In this document: in pieces, positions 10,669 to 22,425 of the stretch
How the letters are laid out: each line of letters begins with the position of its first letter
Numbering within the stretch: position 1 is the stretch's first letter
Assembly: GCF_037975245.1 (NCBI RefSeq)
Contig: NC_092577.1
Span: 23,152,398-23,216,397, forward strand
From: Apostichopus japonicus
Taxonomy: Eukaryota; Echinodermata; Holothuroidea; Aspidochirotida; Stichopodidae
Length of the DNA stretch: 64,000 nucleotides
Reading direction: 5' to 3'
The notes under the pieces: generated by a model
Databases searched by the model: none
Seen by the model: only the letters and a program-made list of their open reading frames with translations
Told to the model about the DNA's origin: nothing
Made by a program: the position numbers and the translations under genes

Positions 10669-10788
10669 AAGCCTACGGCACCCAGTATTCCCAGGCGGTC
10701 ATCCATCCAAGTACTGACTGCGCTCTACGTTGCTTGACTTCGGTGATCGGACGAGAACCGGTATAGTCAACGTGATGTGGCCGTAGAC
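10669..10788 (-). rRNA. 5S rRNA, class B upstream spacer
   Basis: Full-length 120-nt copy. It carries C instead of U at RNA position 12, a change seen in many genes preceded by a B spacer. Its B spacer occupies 10789-11051. Transcribed by RNA polymerase III from the internal control region. Confidence 0.95.
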
Positions 10789-11051
10789 ATTACAAGAGGT
10801 GAAATGCAGGCTACTTGTGTGGTAGGTTATGATGAGTGGATTTAATATATATATTATACATGAATGGATTTAATATATATTATGTTAATCTATATTTTAC
10901 ATATATATGTAGAAAATTCTAATACATAAAAACAAAGTAGTTATTTATTAATATATTCGATTTTCAAATCGCTTTCCTTGTGGCAAGTCAATGTAGGCCA
11001 TTTCAATTTCTCATCGTCGTGGCAACATAGTGTTATCAATTAGGAAAATAA

Positions 11052-11171
11052 AAGCCTACGGCACCCAGTATTCCCAGGCGGTCACCCATCCAAGTATTGA
11101 CTGCGCTCTACGTTGCTTGACTTCGGTGATCGGACGAGAACCGGTATAGTCAACGTGATATGGCCGTAGAC
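11052..11171 (-). rRNA. 5S rRNA
   Basis: Full-length copy with a short spacer at 11172-11246. First of a run of five genes at 195-bp spacing. Confidence 0.95.
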
Positions 11172-11246
11172 ATAACAATAGGTCAATGTAGGCCATTTCA
11201 CTTTCTCATCGTCGTGGCAACATAGTGTTATCAATTAGGAAAATAA

Positions 11247-11366
11247 AAGCATACGACACCCAGTATTCCCAGGCGGTCACCCATCCAAGTACTGACTGCG
11301 CTCTACCTTGCTTGACTTCGGTGATCGGACGAGAACCGGTATAGTCAACGTGATATGGCCGTAGAC
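11247..11366 (-). rRNA. 5S rRNA, variant in helix I
   Basis: Full-length copy that reads GCATACGACACC on the + strand where most copies read GCCTACGGCACC, so two positions in the 3' strand of helix I are changed. It may still fold. Confidence 0.9.
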
Positions 11367-11434
11367 ATAACAACAGGTCAATGTAGGCCATTTCAATTTC
11401 TCATCGTCGTGGCAACATAGTGTTATCAATTGTG

Positions 11435-11443
11435 AAAATAAAA
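11435..11443 (-). terminator. RNA polymerase III terminator of the reference 5S copy
   Basis: The - strand reads TTTTATTTT directly at the 3' end of the gene, overlapping its last two nucleotides. The same T4-A-T4 arrangement follows nearly every copy. Some copies (for example before 45695, 47230, 57143, 58678, 61613) have the A changed to T, giving a longer T run. Confidence 0.85.
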
Positions 11444-11561
11444 GCCTACGGCACCCAGTATTCCCAGGCGGTCACCCATCCAAGTACTGACTGCGCTCTA
11501 CGTTGCTTGACTTCGGTGATCGGACGAGAACCGGTATAGTCAACGTGATATGGCCGTAGAC
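11442..11561 (-). rRNA. 5S rRNA, reference copy
   Basis: This copy matches the array consensus and is used here for numbering. RNA runs from 11561 (position 1) to 11442 (position 120). Terminal helix I pairs GUCUACGGC with GCCGUAGGC. Helix II pairs positions 16-21 with 57-62, and helix III pairs CGGU (29-32) with ACCG (45-48). The invariant animal-type stretch AGUACUUGGAUGGGUGACCG is present. 5S rRNA is a structural part of the large ribosomal subunit, carried there with uL5 and uL18. Confidence 0.97.
11465..11512 (-). promoter_or_regulatory. Internal control region of the reference 5S copy
   Basis: By analogy with the animal 5S internal promoter, box A would be RNA 50-64 (11498-11512), the intermediate element 67-72 (11490-11495) and box C 80-97 (11465-11482). 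This is the TFIIIA/TFIIIC binding region. Positions are assigned by family knowledge, not by assay. Confidence 0.65.
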
Positions 11562-11636
11562 ATAACAAGAGGTCAATGTAGGCCATTTCAATTTTTCATC
11601 GTCGTGGCAACATAGTGTTATCAATTGTGAAAATAA
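11562..11636 (-). repeat. Short 5S spacer, reference copy (75 bp)
   Basis: The spacer is 75 bp and holds the proximal upstream element ACCTCTTGTTAT immediately before RNA position 1 (on the - strand), a GTCGTGGCAACATAGTG block and the terminator of the neighbouring gene. Two alternating end forms exist, ATTGTGAAAAT and ATTAGGAAAAT. Confidence 0.9.
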
Positions 11637-11756
11637 AAGCCTACGGCACCCAGTATTCGCAGGCGGTCATCCATCCAAGTACTGACTGCGCTCTACGTTG
11701 CTTGACTTCGGTGATCGGACGAGAACCGGTATAGTCAACGTGATATGGCCGTAGAC
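11637..11756 (-). rRNA. 5S rRNA
   Basis: Full-length copy with a short spacer at 11757-11831. It reads TTCGCAGG where the consensus reads TTCCCAGG on the + strand (one substitution). Confidence 0.95.
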
Positions 11757-11831
11757 ATAACAAGAGGTCAATGAAGGCCATTTCAATTTTTCATCGTCGT
11801 GGCAACATAGTGTTATCAATTAGGAAAATAA

Positions 11832-12384
11832 AAGCCTACGGCACCCAGTATTCCCAGGCGGTCACCCATCCAAGTACTGACTGCGCTCTACGTTGCTTGA
11901 CTTACCTGATCGGACGAGAACCGGTTTTTTTTTTTTTTTTTTCTCTTTTATTGGGAGATGAGCCCACTGGCTCACCCATTGACAACATTATTTACAAGGG
12001 TATTTTTTACAGAAATAAAACTTAAGTATGGTTTGTTTTAACTAGAACATTAAATAATAATTACCTTAGCATTTACTCATGTTTAAGTTAAGAGAAAACT
12101 AAATTGCTAAACACCACAGACTCAAGAAATTATATACAAAGACAACAATGTCTAAAGCAAAGTCAAAAGACCAGACCCTGATTACGTCAACACGTACTGT
12201 ATACAAGTTAACCCCTATCCAGATGGTAAGTATAGCTGTTCGATTCTTTCTTAGAGAGCACAATATCGTTCTGTGAAAATATATTAAAAAACCGTGAGGT
12301 ATTGTTTTTGTGATAGTACACATCAAAGAGTAACCGAATTTTCTTCTTGAGAACCGGTATAGTCATCGTGATGTGGCCGTAGAC
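11832..12384 (-). pseudogene. 5S variant copy split by a retroposed insertion
   Basis: The gene is cut into 11832-11925 and 12359-12384, with a 423-bp insertion and a 10-bp target duplication between. The two parts add up to exactly 120 nt. It belongs to the helix III variant class (ACCTG on the + strand) and has a class C spacer upstream. The insertion separates the RNA 5' end from the internal promoter, so correct 5S RNA cannot be made. Confidence 0.93.
11926..12348 (-). mobile_element. Poly(A)-tailed retroposed insertion (LINE 3' end, SINE or processed copy)
   Basis: On the - strand it ends in AATAAA (+ coordinates 11947-11952) followed after a few bases by an 18-nt poly(A) tail (T run 11925-11942). 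It is flanked by the 10-bp target duplication GAGAACCGGT at 11916-11925 and 12349-12358. These are hallmarks of target-primed reverse transcription. No reverse transcriptase motif is visible in the 423 bp and no pol III boxes were recognised, so it could be a 5'-truncated LINE end or a retrocopied mRNA 3' UTR. The family is not identified. Confidence 0.85.
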
Positions 12385-12573
12385 ATTCTAGGAGGTGAAA
12401 TGTAGGCTACTTGATTGGTAGGTTATGATGAGTGCACTTCATATATATATTATACATGAATGGATTTAATATATATTATGTTAATCTATATTTTACATAT
12501 ATATGTATAAAATGATCATATATAAAAACAATCGAGTTATTTACTAATATATTTGATTTTCAAATCGCTTTCC
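12385..12573 (-). repeat. Truncated class C spacer
   Basis: Begins like other C spacers (ATTCTAGGAGGTGAAATG) but stops after CAAATCGCTTTCC. It is joined directly to the interior of a 5S gene instead of continuing into the common distal spacer. It differs from most C spacers at a few sites (TTGATTGG, CTTCATAT). Confidence 0.85.
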
Positions 12574-12678
12574 AGTATTCCCAGGCGGTCATCCATCCAA
12601 GTACTGACTGCGCTCTACGTTGCTTGACTTCGGTGATCGGACGAGAACCGGTATAGTCAACGTGATGTGGCCGTAGAC
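12574..12678 (-). pseudogene. 5S copy lacking its 3' end, fused to a C spacer
   Basis: Covers RNA positions 1-105. The final 15 nt (one side of helix I) and the terminator are missing because a C spacer is fused at CTTTCC|AGTATT. This is a recombination junction. Its own upstream spacer (12679-12943) is class B with two extra bases in an AT run. Confidence 0.88.
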
Positions 12679-12943
12679 ATTACAAGAGGTGAAATGCAGG
12701 CTACTTGTGTGGTAGGTTATGATGAGTGGATTTAATATATATATTATACATGAATGGATTTAATATATATATTATGTTAATCTATATTTTACATCTATAT
12801 GTAGAAAATTCTAATACATAAAAACAAAGTAGTTATTTATTAATATATTCGATTTTCAAATCGCTTTCCTTGTGGCAAGACAATGTAGGCCATTTCAATT
12901 TCTCATCGTCGTGGCAACATAGTGTTATCAATTAGGAAAATAA

Positions 12944-14038
12944 AAGCCTACGGCACCCAGTATTCCCAGGCGGTCACCCATCCAAGTACTGACTGCGCTC
13001 TACGTTGCTTGACTTCGGTGATCGGACGAGAACCGGTATAGTCAACGTGATATGGCCGTAGACATAACAAGAGGTCAATGGAGGCCATTTGAATTTCTCA
13101 TCGTCGTGGCAACATAGTGTTATCAATTAGGAAAATAAAAGCCTACGGCACCCAGTATTCCCAGGCGGTCACCCATCCAAGTATTGACTGCGCTCTACGT
13201 TGCTTGACTTCGGTGATCGGACGAGAACCGGTATAGTCAACGTGATATGGCCGTAGACATAACAACAGGTCAATGTAGGCCATTTCAATTTCTCATCGTC
13301 ATGGCAACATAGTGTTATCAATTGTGAAAATAAAAGCCTACGGCACCCAGTATTCCCAGGCGGTCACCCATCCAAGTACTGACTGCGCTCTACGTTGCTT
13401 GACTTCGGTGATCGGACGAGAACCGGTATAGTCAACGTGATATGGCCGTAGATATAACAACAGGTCAATGTAGGCCATTTCACTTTCTCATCGTCGTGGC
13501 AACATAGTGTTATCAATTAGGAAAATAAAAGCCTACGGCACCCAGTATTCCCAGGCGGTCACCCATCCAAGTACTGACTGCGCTCTACGTTGCTTGACTT
13601 CGGTGATCGGACGAGAACCGGTATAGTCAACGTGATATGGCCGTAGACATAACAACAGGTCAATGACGGCCATTTCAATTTTTCATCGTCGTGGCAACAT
13701 AGTGTTATCAATTAGGAAAATAAAAGCCTACGGCACCCAGTATTCCCAGGCGGTCACCCATCCAAGTACTGACTGCGCTCTACGTTGCTTGACTTCGGTG
13801 ATCGGACGAGAACCGGTATAGTCAACGTGATATGGCCGTAGACATAACAACAGGTGAATGAAGGCCATTTGAATTTTTCATCGTCGTGGCAACATAGTGT
13901 TATCAATTAGGAAAATAAAAGCCTACGGCACCCAGTATTCCCAGGCGGTCACCCATCCAAGTACTGACTGCGCTCTACGTTGCTTGACTTACCTGATCGG
14001 ACGAGAACCGGTATAGTCATCGTGATGTGGCCGTAGAC
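12944..14038 (-). rRNA. 5S rRNA cluster, 6 genes
   Basis: Genes start at 12944 and every 195 bp to 13919 (each 120 bp). The last (13919-14038) is the helix III variant, followed on + by a C spacer at 14039-14320. Confidence 0.96.
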
Positions 14039-14320
14039 ATTCTAGGAGGTGAAATGTAGGCTACTTGTTTGGTAGGTTATGATGAGTGCACTTAATATAT
14101 ATATTATACATGAATGGATTTAATATATATTATGTTAATCTATATTTTACATATATATGTATAAAATGATCATATATAAAAACAATCGAGTTATTTACTA
14201 ATATATTTGATTTTCAAATCGCTTTCCTTCTGTCAAGACACTTTCCTTGTGGCAAGACAATGTAGGCCATTTCAATTTCTCATCGTCGTGGCAACATAGT
14301 GTTATCAATTGTGAAAATAA
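14039..14320 (-). repeat. Class C long spacer, reference copy (282 bp)
   Basis: Homologous to class B but distinct: it starts ATTCTAGGAGGTGAAATGTA, reads GAGTGCACTT where B reads GAGTGGATTT, and TATAAAATGATCATATAT where B reads TAGAAAATTCTAATACAT. It carries an extra TTCTGTCAAGACACTTTCC segment that partly duplicates the following CTTTCCTTGTGGCAAGAC. The gene it precedes in transcription is the helix III variant 5S. Confidence 0.92.
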
Positions 14321-15805
14321 AAGCCTACGGCACCCAGTATTCCCAGGCGGTCACCCATCCAAGTACTGACTGCGCTCTACGTTGCTTGACTTCGGTGATC
14401 GGACGAGAACCGGTATAGTCAACGTGATATGGCCGTAGACATAACAACAGGTCAATGTAGGCCATTTCAATTTCTCATCGTCATTGCAACATAGTGTTAT
14501 CAATTGTGAAAATAAAAGCCTACGGCACCCAGTATTCCCAGGCGGTCACCCATCCAAGTACTGACTGCGCTCTACGTTGCTTGACTTCGGTGATCGGACG
14601 AGAACCGGTATAGTCAACGTGATATGGCCGTAGACATAACAAGAGCTCAATGGAGGCCATTTGAATTTCTCATCGTCGTGGCAACATAGTGTTATCAATT
14701 GTGAAAATAAAAGCCTACGGCACCCAGTATTCCCAGGCGGTCACCCATCCAAGTACGGACTGCGCTCTACGTTGCTTGACTTCGGTGATCGGAAGAGAAC
14801 CGGTATAGTCAACGTGATATGGCCGTAGACATAACAAGAGGTCAATGGAGGCCATTTCAATTTCTCATCGTCGTGGCAACATAGTGTTATCAATTAGGAA
14901 AATAAAAGCCTACGGCACCCAGTATTCCCAGGCGGTCACCCATCCAAGTACGGACTGCGCTCTACGTTGCTTGACTTCGGTGATCGGACGAGAACCGGTA
15001 TAGTCAACGTGATATGGCCGTAGACATAACAAGAGGTCAATGGAGGCCATTTCAATTTCTCATCGTCGTGGCAACATAGTGTTATCAATTAGGAAAATAA
15101 AAGCCTACGGCACCCAGTATTTCCAGGCGGTCACCCATCCAAGTACTGACTGCGCTCTACGTTGCTTGACTTCGGTGATCGGACGAGAACCGGTATAGTC
15201 AACGTGATATGGCCGTAGACATAACAAGAGGTCAATGTAGGCCATTTCAATTTCTCATCGTCGTGGCAACATAGTGTTATCAATTGTGAAAATAAAAGCC
15301 TACGGCACCCAGTATTCCCAGGCGGTCACCCATCCAAGTACTGACTGCGCTCTACGTTGCTTAACTTCGGTGATCGGACGAGAACCGGTATAGTCAACGT
15401 GATATGGCCGTAGACATAACAAGAGGTCAATGAAGGCCATTTCAATTTTTCATCGTCGTGGCAACATAGTGTTATCAATTAGGAAAATAAAAGCCTACGG
15501 CACCCAGTATTCCCAGGCGGTCACCCATCCAAGTACTGACTGCGCTCTACGTTGCTTGACTTCGGTGATCGGACGAGAACCGGTATAGTCAACGTGATAT
15601 GGCCGTAGACATAACAACAGGTCAATGAAGGCCATTTGAATTTTTCATCGTCGTGGCAACATAGTGTTATCAATTAGGAAAATAAAAGCCTACGGCACCC
15701 AGTATTCCCAGGCGGTCACCCATCCAAGTACTGACTGCGCTCTACGTTGCTTGACTTACCTGATCGGACGAGAACCGGTATAGTCATCGTGATGTGGCCG
15801 TAGAC
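14321..15805 (-). rRNA. 5S rRNA cluster, 8 genes (1767-bp module)
   Basis: Genes start at 14321 and every 195 bp to 15686. The last is the helix III variant, with its C spacer at 15806-16087. The block of 8 genes plus one C spacer is 1767 bp long and recurs at 27574 and 30523. Confidence 0.96.
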
Positions 15806-16087
15806 ATTCTAGGAGGTGAAATGTAGGCTACTTGTTTGGTAGGTTATGATGAGTGCACTTAATATATATATTATACATGAATGGATTTAATATATATTAT
15901 GTTAATCTATATTTTACATATATATGTATAAAATGATCATATATAAAAACAATCGAGTTATTTACTAATATATTTGATTTTCAAATCGCTTTCCTTCTGT
16001 CAAGACACTTTCCTTGTGGCAAGACAATGTAGGCCATTTCAATTTCTCATCGTCGTGGCAACATAGTGTTATCAATTGTGAAAATAA

Positions 16088-18351
16088 AAGCCTACGGCAC
16101 CCAGTATTCCCAGGCGGTCACCCATCCAAGTACTGACTGCGCTCTACGTTGCTTGACTTCGGTGATCGGACGAGAACCGGTATAGTCAACGTGATATGGC
16201 CGTAGACATAACAACAGGTCAATGTAGGCCATTTCAATTTCTCATCGTCATTGCAACATAGTGTTATCAATTGTGAAAATAAAAGCCTACGGCACCCAGT
16301 ATTCCCAGGCGGTCACCCATCCAAGTACTGACTGCGCTCTACGTTGCTTGACTTCGGTGATCGGACGAGAACCGGTATAGTGAACGTGATATGGCCGTAG
16401 ACATAACAAGAGCTCAATGGAGGCCATTTCAATTTCTCATCGTCGTGGCAACATAGTGTTATCAATTGTGAAAATAAAAGCCTACGGCACCCAGTATTCC
16501 CAGGCGGTCACCCATCCAAGTACGGACTGCGCTCTACGTTGCTTGACTTCGGTGATCGGAAGAGAACCGGTATAGTCAACGTGATATGGCCGTAGACATA
16601 ACAAGAGGTCAATGGAGGCCATTTCAATTTCTCATCGTCGTGGCAACATAGTGTTATCAATTGTGAAAATAAAAGCCTACGGCACCCAGTATTCCCAGGC
16701 GGTCACCCATCCAAGTACGGACTGCGCTCTACGTTGCTTGACTTCGGTGATCGGACGAGAACCGGTATAGTCAACGTGATATGGCCGTAGACATAACAAG
16801 AGGTCAATGGAGGCCATTTCAATTTCTCATCGTCGTGGCAACATAGTGTTATCAATTAGGAAAATAAAAGCCTACGGCACCCAGTATTTCCAGGCGATCA
16901 CCCATCCAAGTACTGACTGCGCTCTACGTTGCTTGACTTCGGTGATCGGACGAGAACCGGTATAGTCAACGTGATATGGCCGTAGACATAACAAGAGGTC
17001 AATGTAGGCCATTTCAATTTTTCATCGTCGTGGCAACATAGTGTTATCAATTAGGAAAATAAAAGCCTACGGCACCCAGTATTCCCAGGCGGTCACCCAT
17101 CCAAGTACTGACTGCGCTCTACGTTGCTTGACTTCGGTGATCGTACGAGAACCGGTATAGTCAACGTGATATGGCCGTAGACATAACAACAGGTCAATGA
17201 AGGCCATTTCAATTTTTCATCGTCGTGGCAACATAGTGTTATCAATAGGAAAATAAAAGCCTACGGCACCCAGTATTCCCAGGCGGTCACCCATCCAAGT
17301 ACTGACTGCGCTCTACGTTGCTTGACTTCGGTGATCGGACGAGAACCGGTATAGTCAACGTGATATGGCCGTAGACATAACAACAGGTCAATGTAGGCCA
17401 TTTCAATTTCTCATCGTCGTGGCAACATAGTGTTATCAATTGTGAAAATAAAAGCCTACGGCACCCAGTATTCCCAGGCGGTCACCCATCCAAGTACTGA
17501 CTGCGCTCTACGTTGCTTGACTTCGGTGATCGGACGAGAACCGGTATAGTCAACGTGATATGGCCGTAGACATAACAAGAGCTCAATGCAGGCCATTTCA
17601 ATTTTTCATCGTCGTGGCAACATAGTGTTATCAATTGTGAAAATAAAAGCCTACGGCACCCAGTATTCCCAGGCGGTCACCCATCCAAGTACTGACTGCG
17701 CTCTACCTTGCTTGACTTCGGTGATCGGACGAGAACCGCTATAGTCAACGTGATATGGCCGTAGACATAACAAGAGGTCAATGGAGGCCATTTCAATTTC
17801 TCATCGTCGTGGCAACATAGTGTTATCAATTGTGAAAATAAAAGCCTACGACACCCAGTATTCCCAGGCGGTCATCCATCCAAGTACTGACTGCGCTCTA
17901 CCTTGCTTGACTTCGGTGATCGGACGAGAACCGGTATAGTCAACGTGATATGGCCGTAGACATAACAAGAGGTCAATGGAGGCCATTTCAATTTCTCATC
18001 GTCGTGGCAACATAGTGTTATCAATTGTGAAAATAAAAGCCTACGGCACCCAGTATTCCCAGGCGGTCATCCATCCAAGTACTGACTGCGCTCTACCTTG
18101 CTTGACTTCGGTGATCGGACGAGAACCGGTATAGTCAACGTGATATGGCCGTAGACATAACAAGAGGTCAATGGAGGCCATTTCAATTTCTCATCGTCGT
18201 GGCAACATAGTGTTATCAATTGTGAAAATAAAAGCCTACGGCACCCAGTATTCCCAGGCGGTCATCCATCCAAGTACTGACTGCGCTCTACGTTGCTTGA
18301 CTTCGGTGATCGGACGAGAACCGGTATAGTCAACGTGATGTGGCCGTAGAC
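16088..18351 (-). rRNA. 5S rRNA cluster, 12 genes
   Basis: Genes start at 16088, 16283, 16478, 16673, 16868 and 17063, then (after a 1-bp spacer deletion) 17257, 17452, 17647, 17842, 18037 and 18232. The gene at 17063 has a unique change (GATCGTACG) shared only with the gene at 33265. B spacer at 18352-18614. Confidence 0.96.
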
Positions 18352-18614
18352 ATTACAAGAGGTGAAATGCAGGCTACTTGTGTGGTAGGTTATGATGAGT
18401 GGATTTAATATATATATTATACATGAATGGATTTAATATATATTATGTTAATCTATATTTTACATATATATGTAGAAAATTCTAATACATAAAAACAAAG
18501 TAGTTATTTATTAATATATTCGATTTTCAAATCGCTTTCCTTGTGGCAAGACAATGTAGGCCATTTCAATTTCTCATCGTCGTGGCAACATAGTGTTATC
18601 AATTAGGAAAATAA
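18352..18614 (-). repeat. Class B long spacer, reference copy (263 bp)
   Basis: Starts (on +) with ATTACAAGAGGTGAAATGCA, then a long AT-rich part with repeated TTTAATATATAT and TACATATATATGTA tracts, the inverted repeat CGATTT-TC-AAATCG, and CTTTCCTTGTGGCAAG. It then rejoins the short-spacer sequence from TGTAGGCCATTT onward. It therefore looks like a short spacer with about 188 bp of AT-rich sequence added upstream of the gene. Confidence 0.92.
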
Positions 18615-20489
18615 AAGCCTACGGCACCCAGTATTTCCACGCGGTCACCCATCCAAGTACTGACTGCGCTCTACGTTGCTTGACTTCGGTGATCGGACGA
18701 GAACCGGTATAGTCAACGTGATATGGCCGTAGACATAACAACAGGTCAATGTAGGCCATTTCACTTTCTCATCGTCGTGGCAACATAGTGTTATCAATTA
18801 GGAAAATAAAAGCCTACGGCACCCAGTATTCCCAGGCGGTCACCCATCCAAGTACTGACTGCGCTCTACGTTGCTTGACTTCGGTGATCGGACGAGAACC
18901 GGTATAGTCAACGTGATATGGCCGTAGACATAACAACAGGTCAATGAAGGCCATTTCAATTTTTCATCGTCGTGGCAACATAGTGTTATCAATTAGGAAA
19001 ATAAAAGCCTACGGCACCCAGTATTCCCAGGCGGTCACCCATCCAAGTACAAACTGCGCTCTACGTTGCTTGACTTCGGTGATCGGACGAGAACCGGTAT
19101 AGTCAACGTGATATGGCCGTAGACATAACAACAGGTCAAAGTAGGCCATTTCACTTTCTCATCGTCGTGGCAACATAGTGTTATCAATTGTGAAAATAAA
19201 AGCCTACGGCACCCAGTATTCCCAGGCGGTCACCCATCCAAGTAGTGACTGCGCTCTACCTTGCTTGACTTCGGTGATCGGACGAGAACCGGTATAGTCA
19301 ACGTGATATGGCCGTAGACATAACAAGAGCTCAATGCAGGCCATTTGAATTTTTCATCGTCGTGGCAACATAGTGTTATCAATTGTGAAAATAAAAGCCT
19401 ACGGCACCCAGTATTCCCAGGCGGTCACCCATCCAAGTACTGACTGCGCTCTACCTTGCTTGACTTCGGTGATCGGACGAGAACCGGTATAGTCAACGTG
19501 ATATGGCCGTAGACATAACAAGAGGTCAATGAAGGCCATTTCAATTTTTCATCGTCGTGGCAACATAGTGTTATCAATTAGGAAAATAAAAGCCTACGGC
19601 ACCCAGTATTCCCAGGCGGTCACCCATCCAAGTACAAACTGCGCTCTACGTTGCTTGACTTCGGTGATCGGACGAGAACCGGTATAGTCAACGTGATATG
19701 GCCGTAGACATAACAACAGGTCAAAGTAGGCCATTTCACTTTCTCATCGTCGTGGCAACATAGTGTTATCAATTGTGAAAATAAAAGCCTACGGCACCCA
19801 GTATTCCCAGGCGGTCACCCATCCAAGTAGTGACTGCGCTCTACCTTGCTTGACTTCGGTGATCGGACGAGAACCGGTATAGTCAACGTGATATGGCCGT
19901 AGACATAACAAGAGCTCAATGCAGGCCATTTGAATTTTTCATCGTCGTGGCAACATAGTGTTATCAATTGTGAAAATAAAAGCCTACTGCACCCAGTATT
20001 CCCAGGCGGTCACCCATCCAAGTACTGACTGCGCTCTACCTTGCTTGACTTCGGTGATCAGACGAGAACCGCTATAGTCAACGTGATATGGCCGTAGACA
20101 TAACAAGAGGTCAATGGAGGCCATTTCAATTTCTCATCGTCGTGGCAACATAGTGTTATCAATTGTGAAAATAAAAGCCTACGGCACCCAGTATTCCCAG
20201 GCGGTCATCCATCCAAGTACTGACTGCGCTCTACCTTGCTTGACTTCGGTGATCGGACGAGAACCGGTATAGTCAACGTGATATGGCCGTAGACATAACA
20301 AGAGGTCAATGGAGGCCATTTCAATTTCTCATCGTCGTGGCAACATAGTGTTATCAATTGTGAAAATAAAAGCCTACGGCACCCAGTATTCCCAGGCGGT
20401 CATCCATCCAAGTACTGACTGCGCTCTACGTTGCTTGACTTCGGTGATCGGACGAGAACCGGTATAGTCAACGTGATATGGCCGTAGAC
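18615..20489 (-). rRNA. 5S rRNA cluster, 10 genes
   Basis: Genes start at 18615 and every 195 bp to 20370. Private variants include GTATTTCCACGCGG in the first gene and AAGTACAAACTGC in genes at 19005 and 19590. B spacer at 20490-20752. Confidence 0.96.
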
Positions 20490-20752
20490 ATTACAAGAGG
20501 TGAAATGCAGGCTACTTGTGTGGTAGGTTATGATGAGTGGATTTAATATATATATTATACATGAATGGATTTAATATATATTATGTTAATCTATATTTTA
20601 CATATATATGTAGAAAATTCTAATACATAAAAACAAAGTAGTTATTTATTAATATATTCGATTTTGAAATCGCTTTCCTTGTGGCAAGACAATGTAGGCC
20701 ATTTCAATTTCTCATCGTCGTGGCAACATAGTGTTATCAATTGTGAAAATAA

Positions 20753-22042
20753 AAGCCTACGGCACCCAGTATTCCCAGGCGGTCACCCATCCAAGTACGG
20801 ACTGCGCTCTACGTTGCTTGACTTCGGTGATCGGACGAGAACCGGTATAGTCAACGTGATATGGCCGTAGACATAACAAGAGGTCAATGGAGGCCATTTC
20901 AATTTCTCATCGTCGTGGCAACATAGTGTTATCAATTGTGAAAATAAAAGCCTACGGCACCCAGTATTCCCAGGCGGTCACCCATCCAAGTACTGACTGC
21001 GCTCTACGTTGCTTAACTTCGGTGATCGGACGAGAACCGGTATAGTCAACGTGATATGGCCGTAGACATAACAACAGGTCAATGAAGGCCATTTCAATTT
21101 TTCATCGTCGTGGCAACATAGTGTTATCAATTAGGAAAATAAAAGCCTACGGCACCCAGTATTCCCAGGCGGTCACCCATCCAAGTACTGACTGCGCTCT
21201 ACGTTGCTTGACTTCGGTGATCGGACGAGAACCGGTATAGTCAACGTGATATGGCCGTAGACATAACAACAGGTCAATGTAGGCCATTTCAATTTCTCAT
21301 CGTCGTGGCAACATAGTGTTATCAATTGTGAAAATAAAAGCCTACGGCACCCAGTATTCCCAGGCGGTCACCCATCCAAGTACGGACTGCGCTCTACGTT
21401 GCTTGACTTCGGTGATCGGACGAGAACCGGTATAGTCAACGTGATATGGCCGTAGACATAACAAGAGGTCAATGGAGGCCATTTGAATTTCTCATCGTCG
21501 TGGCAACATAGTGTTATCAATTAGGAAAATAAAAGCCTACGGCACCCAGTATTCCCAGGCGGTCACCCATCCAAGTATTGACTGCGCTCTACGTTGCTTG
21601 ACTTCGGTGATCGGACGAGAACCGGTATAGTCAACGTGATATGGCCGTAGACATAACAACAGGTCAATGTAGGCCATTTCACTTTCTCATCGTCGTGGCA
21701 ACATAGTGTTATCAATTAGGAAAATAAAAGCCTACGACACCCAGTATTCCCAGGCGGTCACCCATCCAAGTACTGACTGCGCTCTACCTTGCTTGACTTC
21801 GGTGATCGGACGAGAACCGGTATAGTCAACGTGATATGGCCGTAGACATAACAAGAGGTCAATGGAGGCCATTTCAATTTCTCATCGTCGTGGCAACATA
21901 GTGTTATCAATTGTGAAAATAAAAGCCGACGGCACCCAGTATTCCCAGGCGGTCATCCATCCAAGTACTGACTGCGCTCTACGTTGCTTGACTTCGGTGA
22001 TCGGACGAGAACCGGTATAGTCAACGTGATATGGCCGTAGAC
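20753..22042 (-). rRNA. 5S rRNA cluster, 7 genes
   Basis: Genes start at 20753 and every 195 bp to 21923. The last reads GCCGACGG on + (helix I change). B spacer at 22043-22305. Confidence 0.96.
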
Positions 22043-22305
22043 ATTACAAGAGGTGAAATGCAGGCTACTTGTGTGGTAGGTTATGATGAGTGGATTTAAT
22101 ATATATATTATACATGAATGGATTTAATATATATTATGTTAATCTATATTTTACATATATATGTAGAAAATTCTAATACATAAAAACAAAGTAGTTATTT
22201 ATTAATATATTCGATTTTCAAATCGCTTTCCTTGTGGCAAGACAATGTAGGCCATTTCAATTTCTCATCGTCGTGGCAACATAGTGTTATCAATTAGGAA
22301 AATAA

Positions 22306-22425
22306 AAGCCTACGGCACCCAGTATTTCCAGGCGGTCACCCATCCAAGTACTGACTGCGCTCTACGTTGCTTGACTTCGGTGATCGGACGAGAACCGGTA
22401 TAGTCATCGTGATGTGGCCGTAGAC
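22306..22425 (-). rRNA. Single 5S gene between two B spacers
   Basis: Carries RNA changes U12C and U19A (CATCGTGATGTGG on +) but normal helix III. The U19A change removes one helix II pair. B spacer at 22426-22688. Confidence 0.93.

Noticed and set aside
12099-12326. 75-codon open frame on - in the retroposed insertion
   Set aside because: No reverse transcriptase, endonuclease or other motif is seen, and AT-rich sequence of this length can hold such a frame by chance.
20664-20870. A 68-codon open frame, repeated identically at 36671-36877
   Set aside because: It runs through a B spacer end and antisense 5S sequence. Its two occurrences are explained by the array duplication, and nothing in it resembles a protein.
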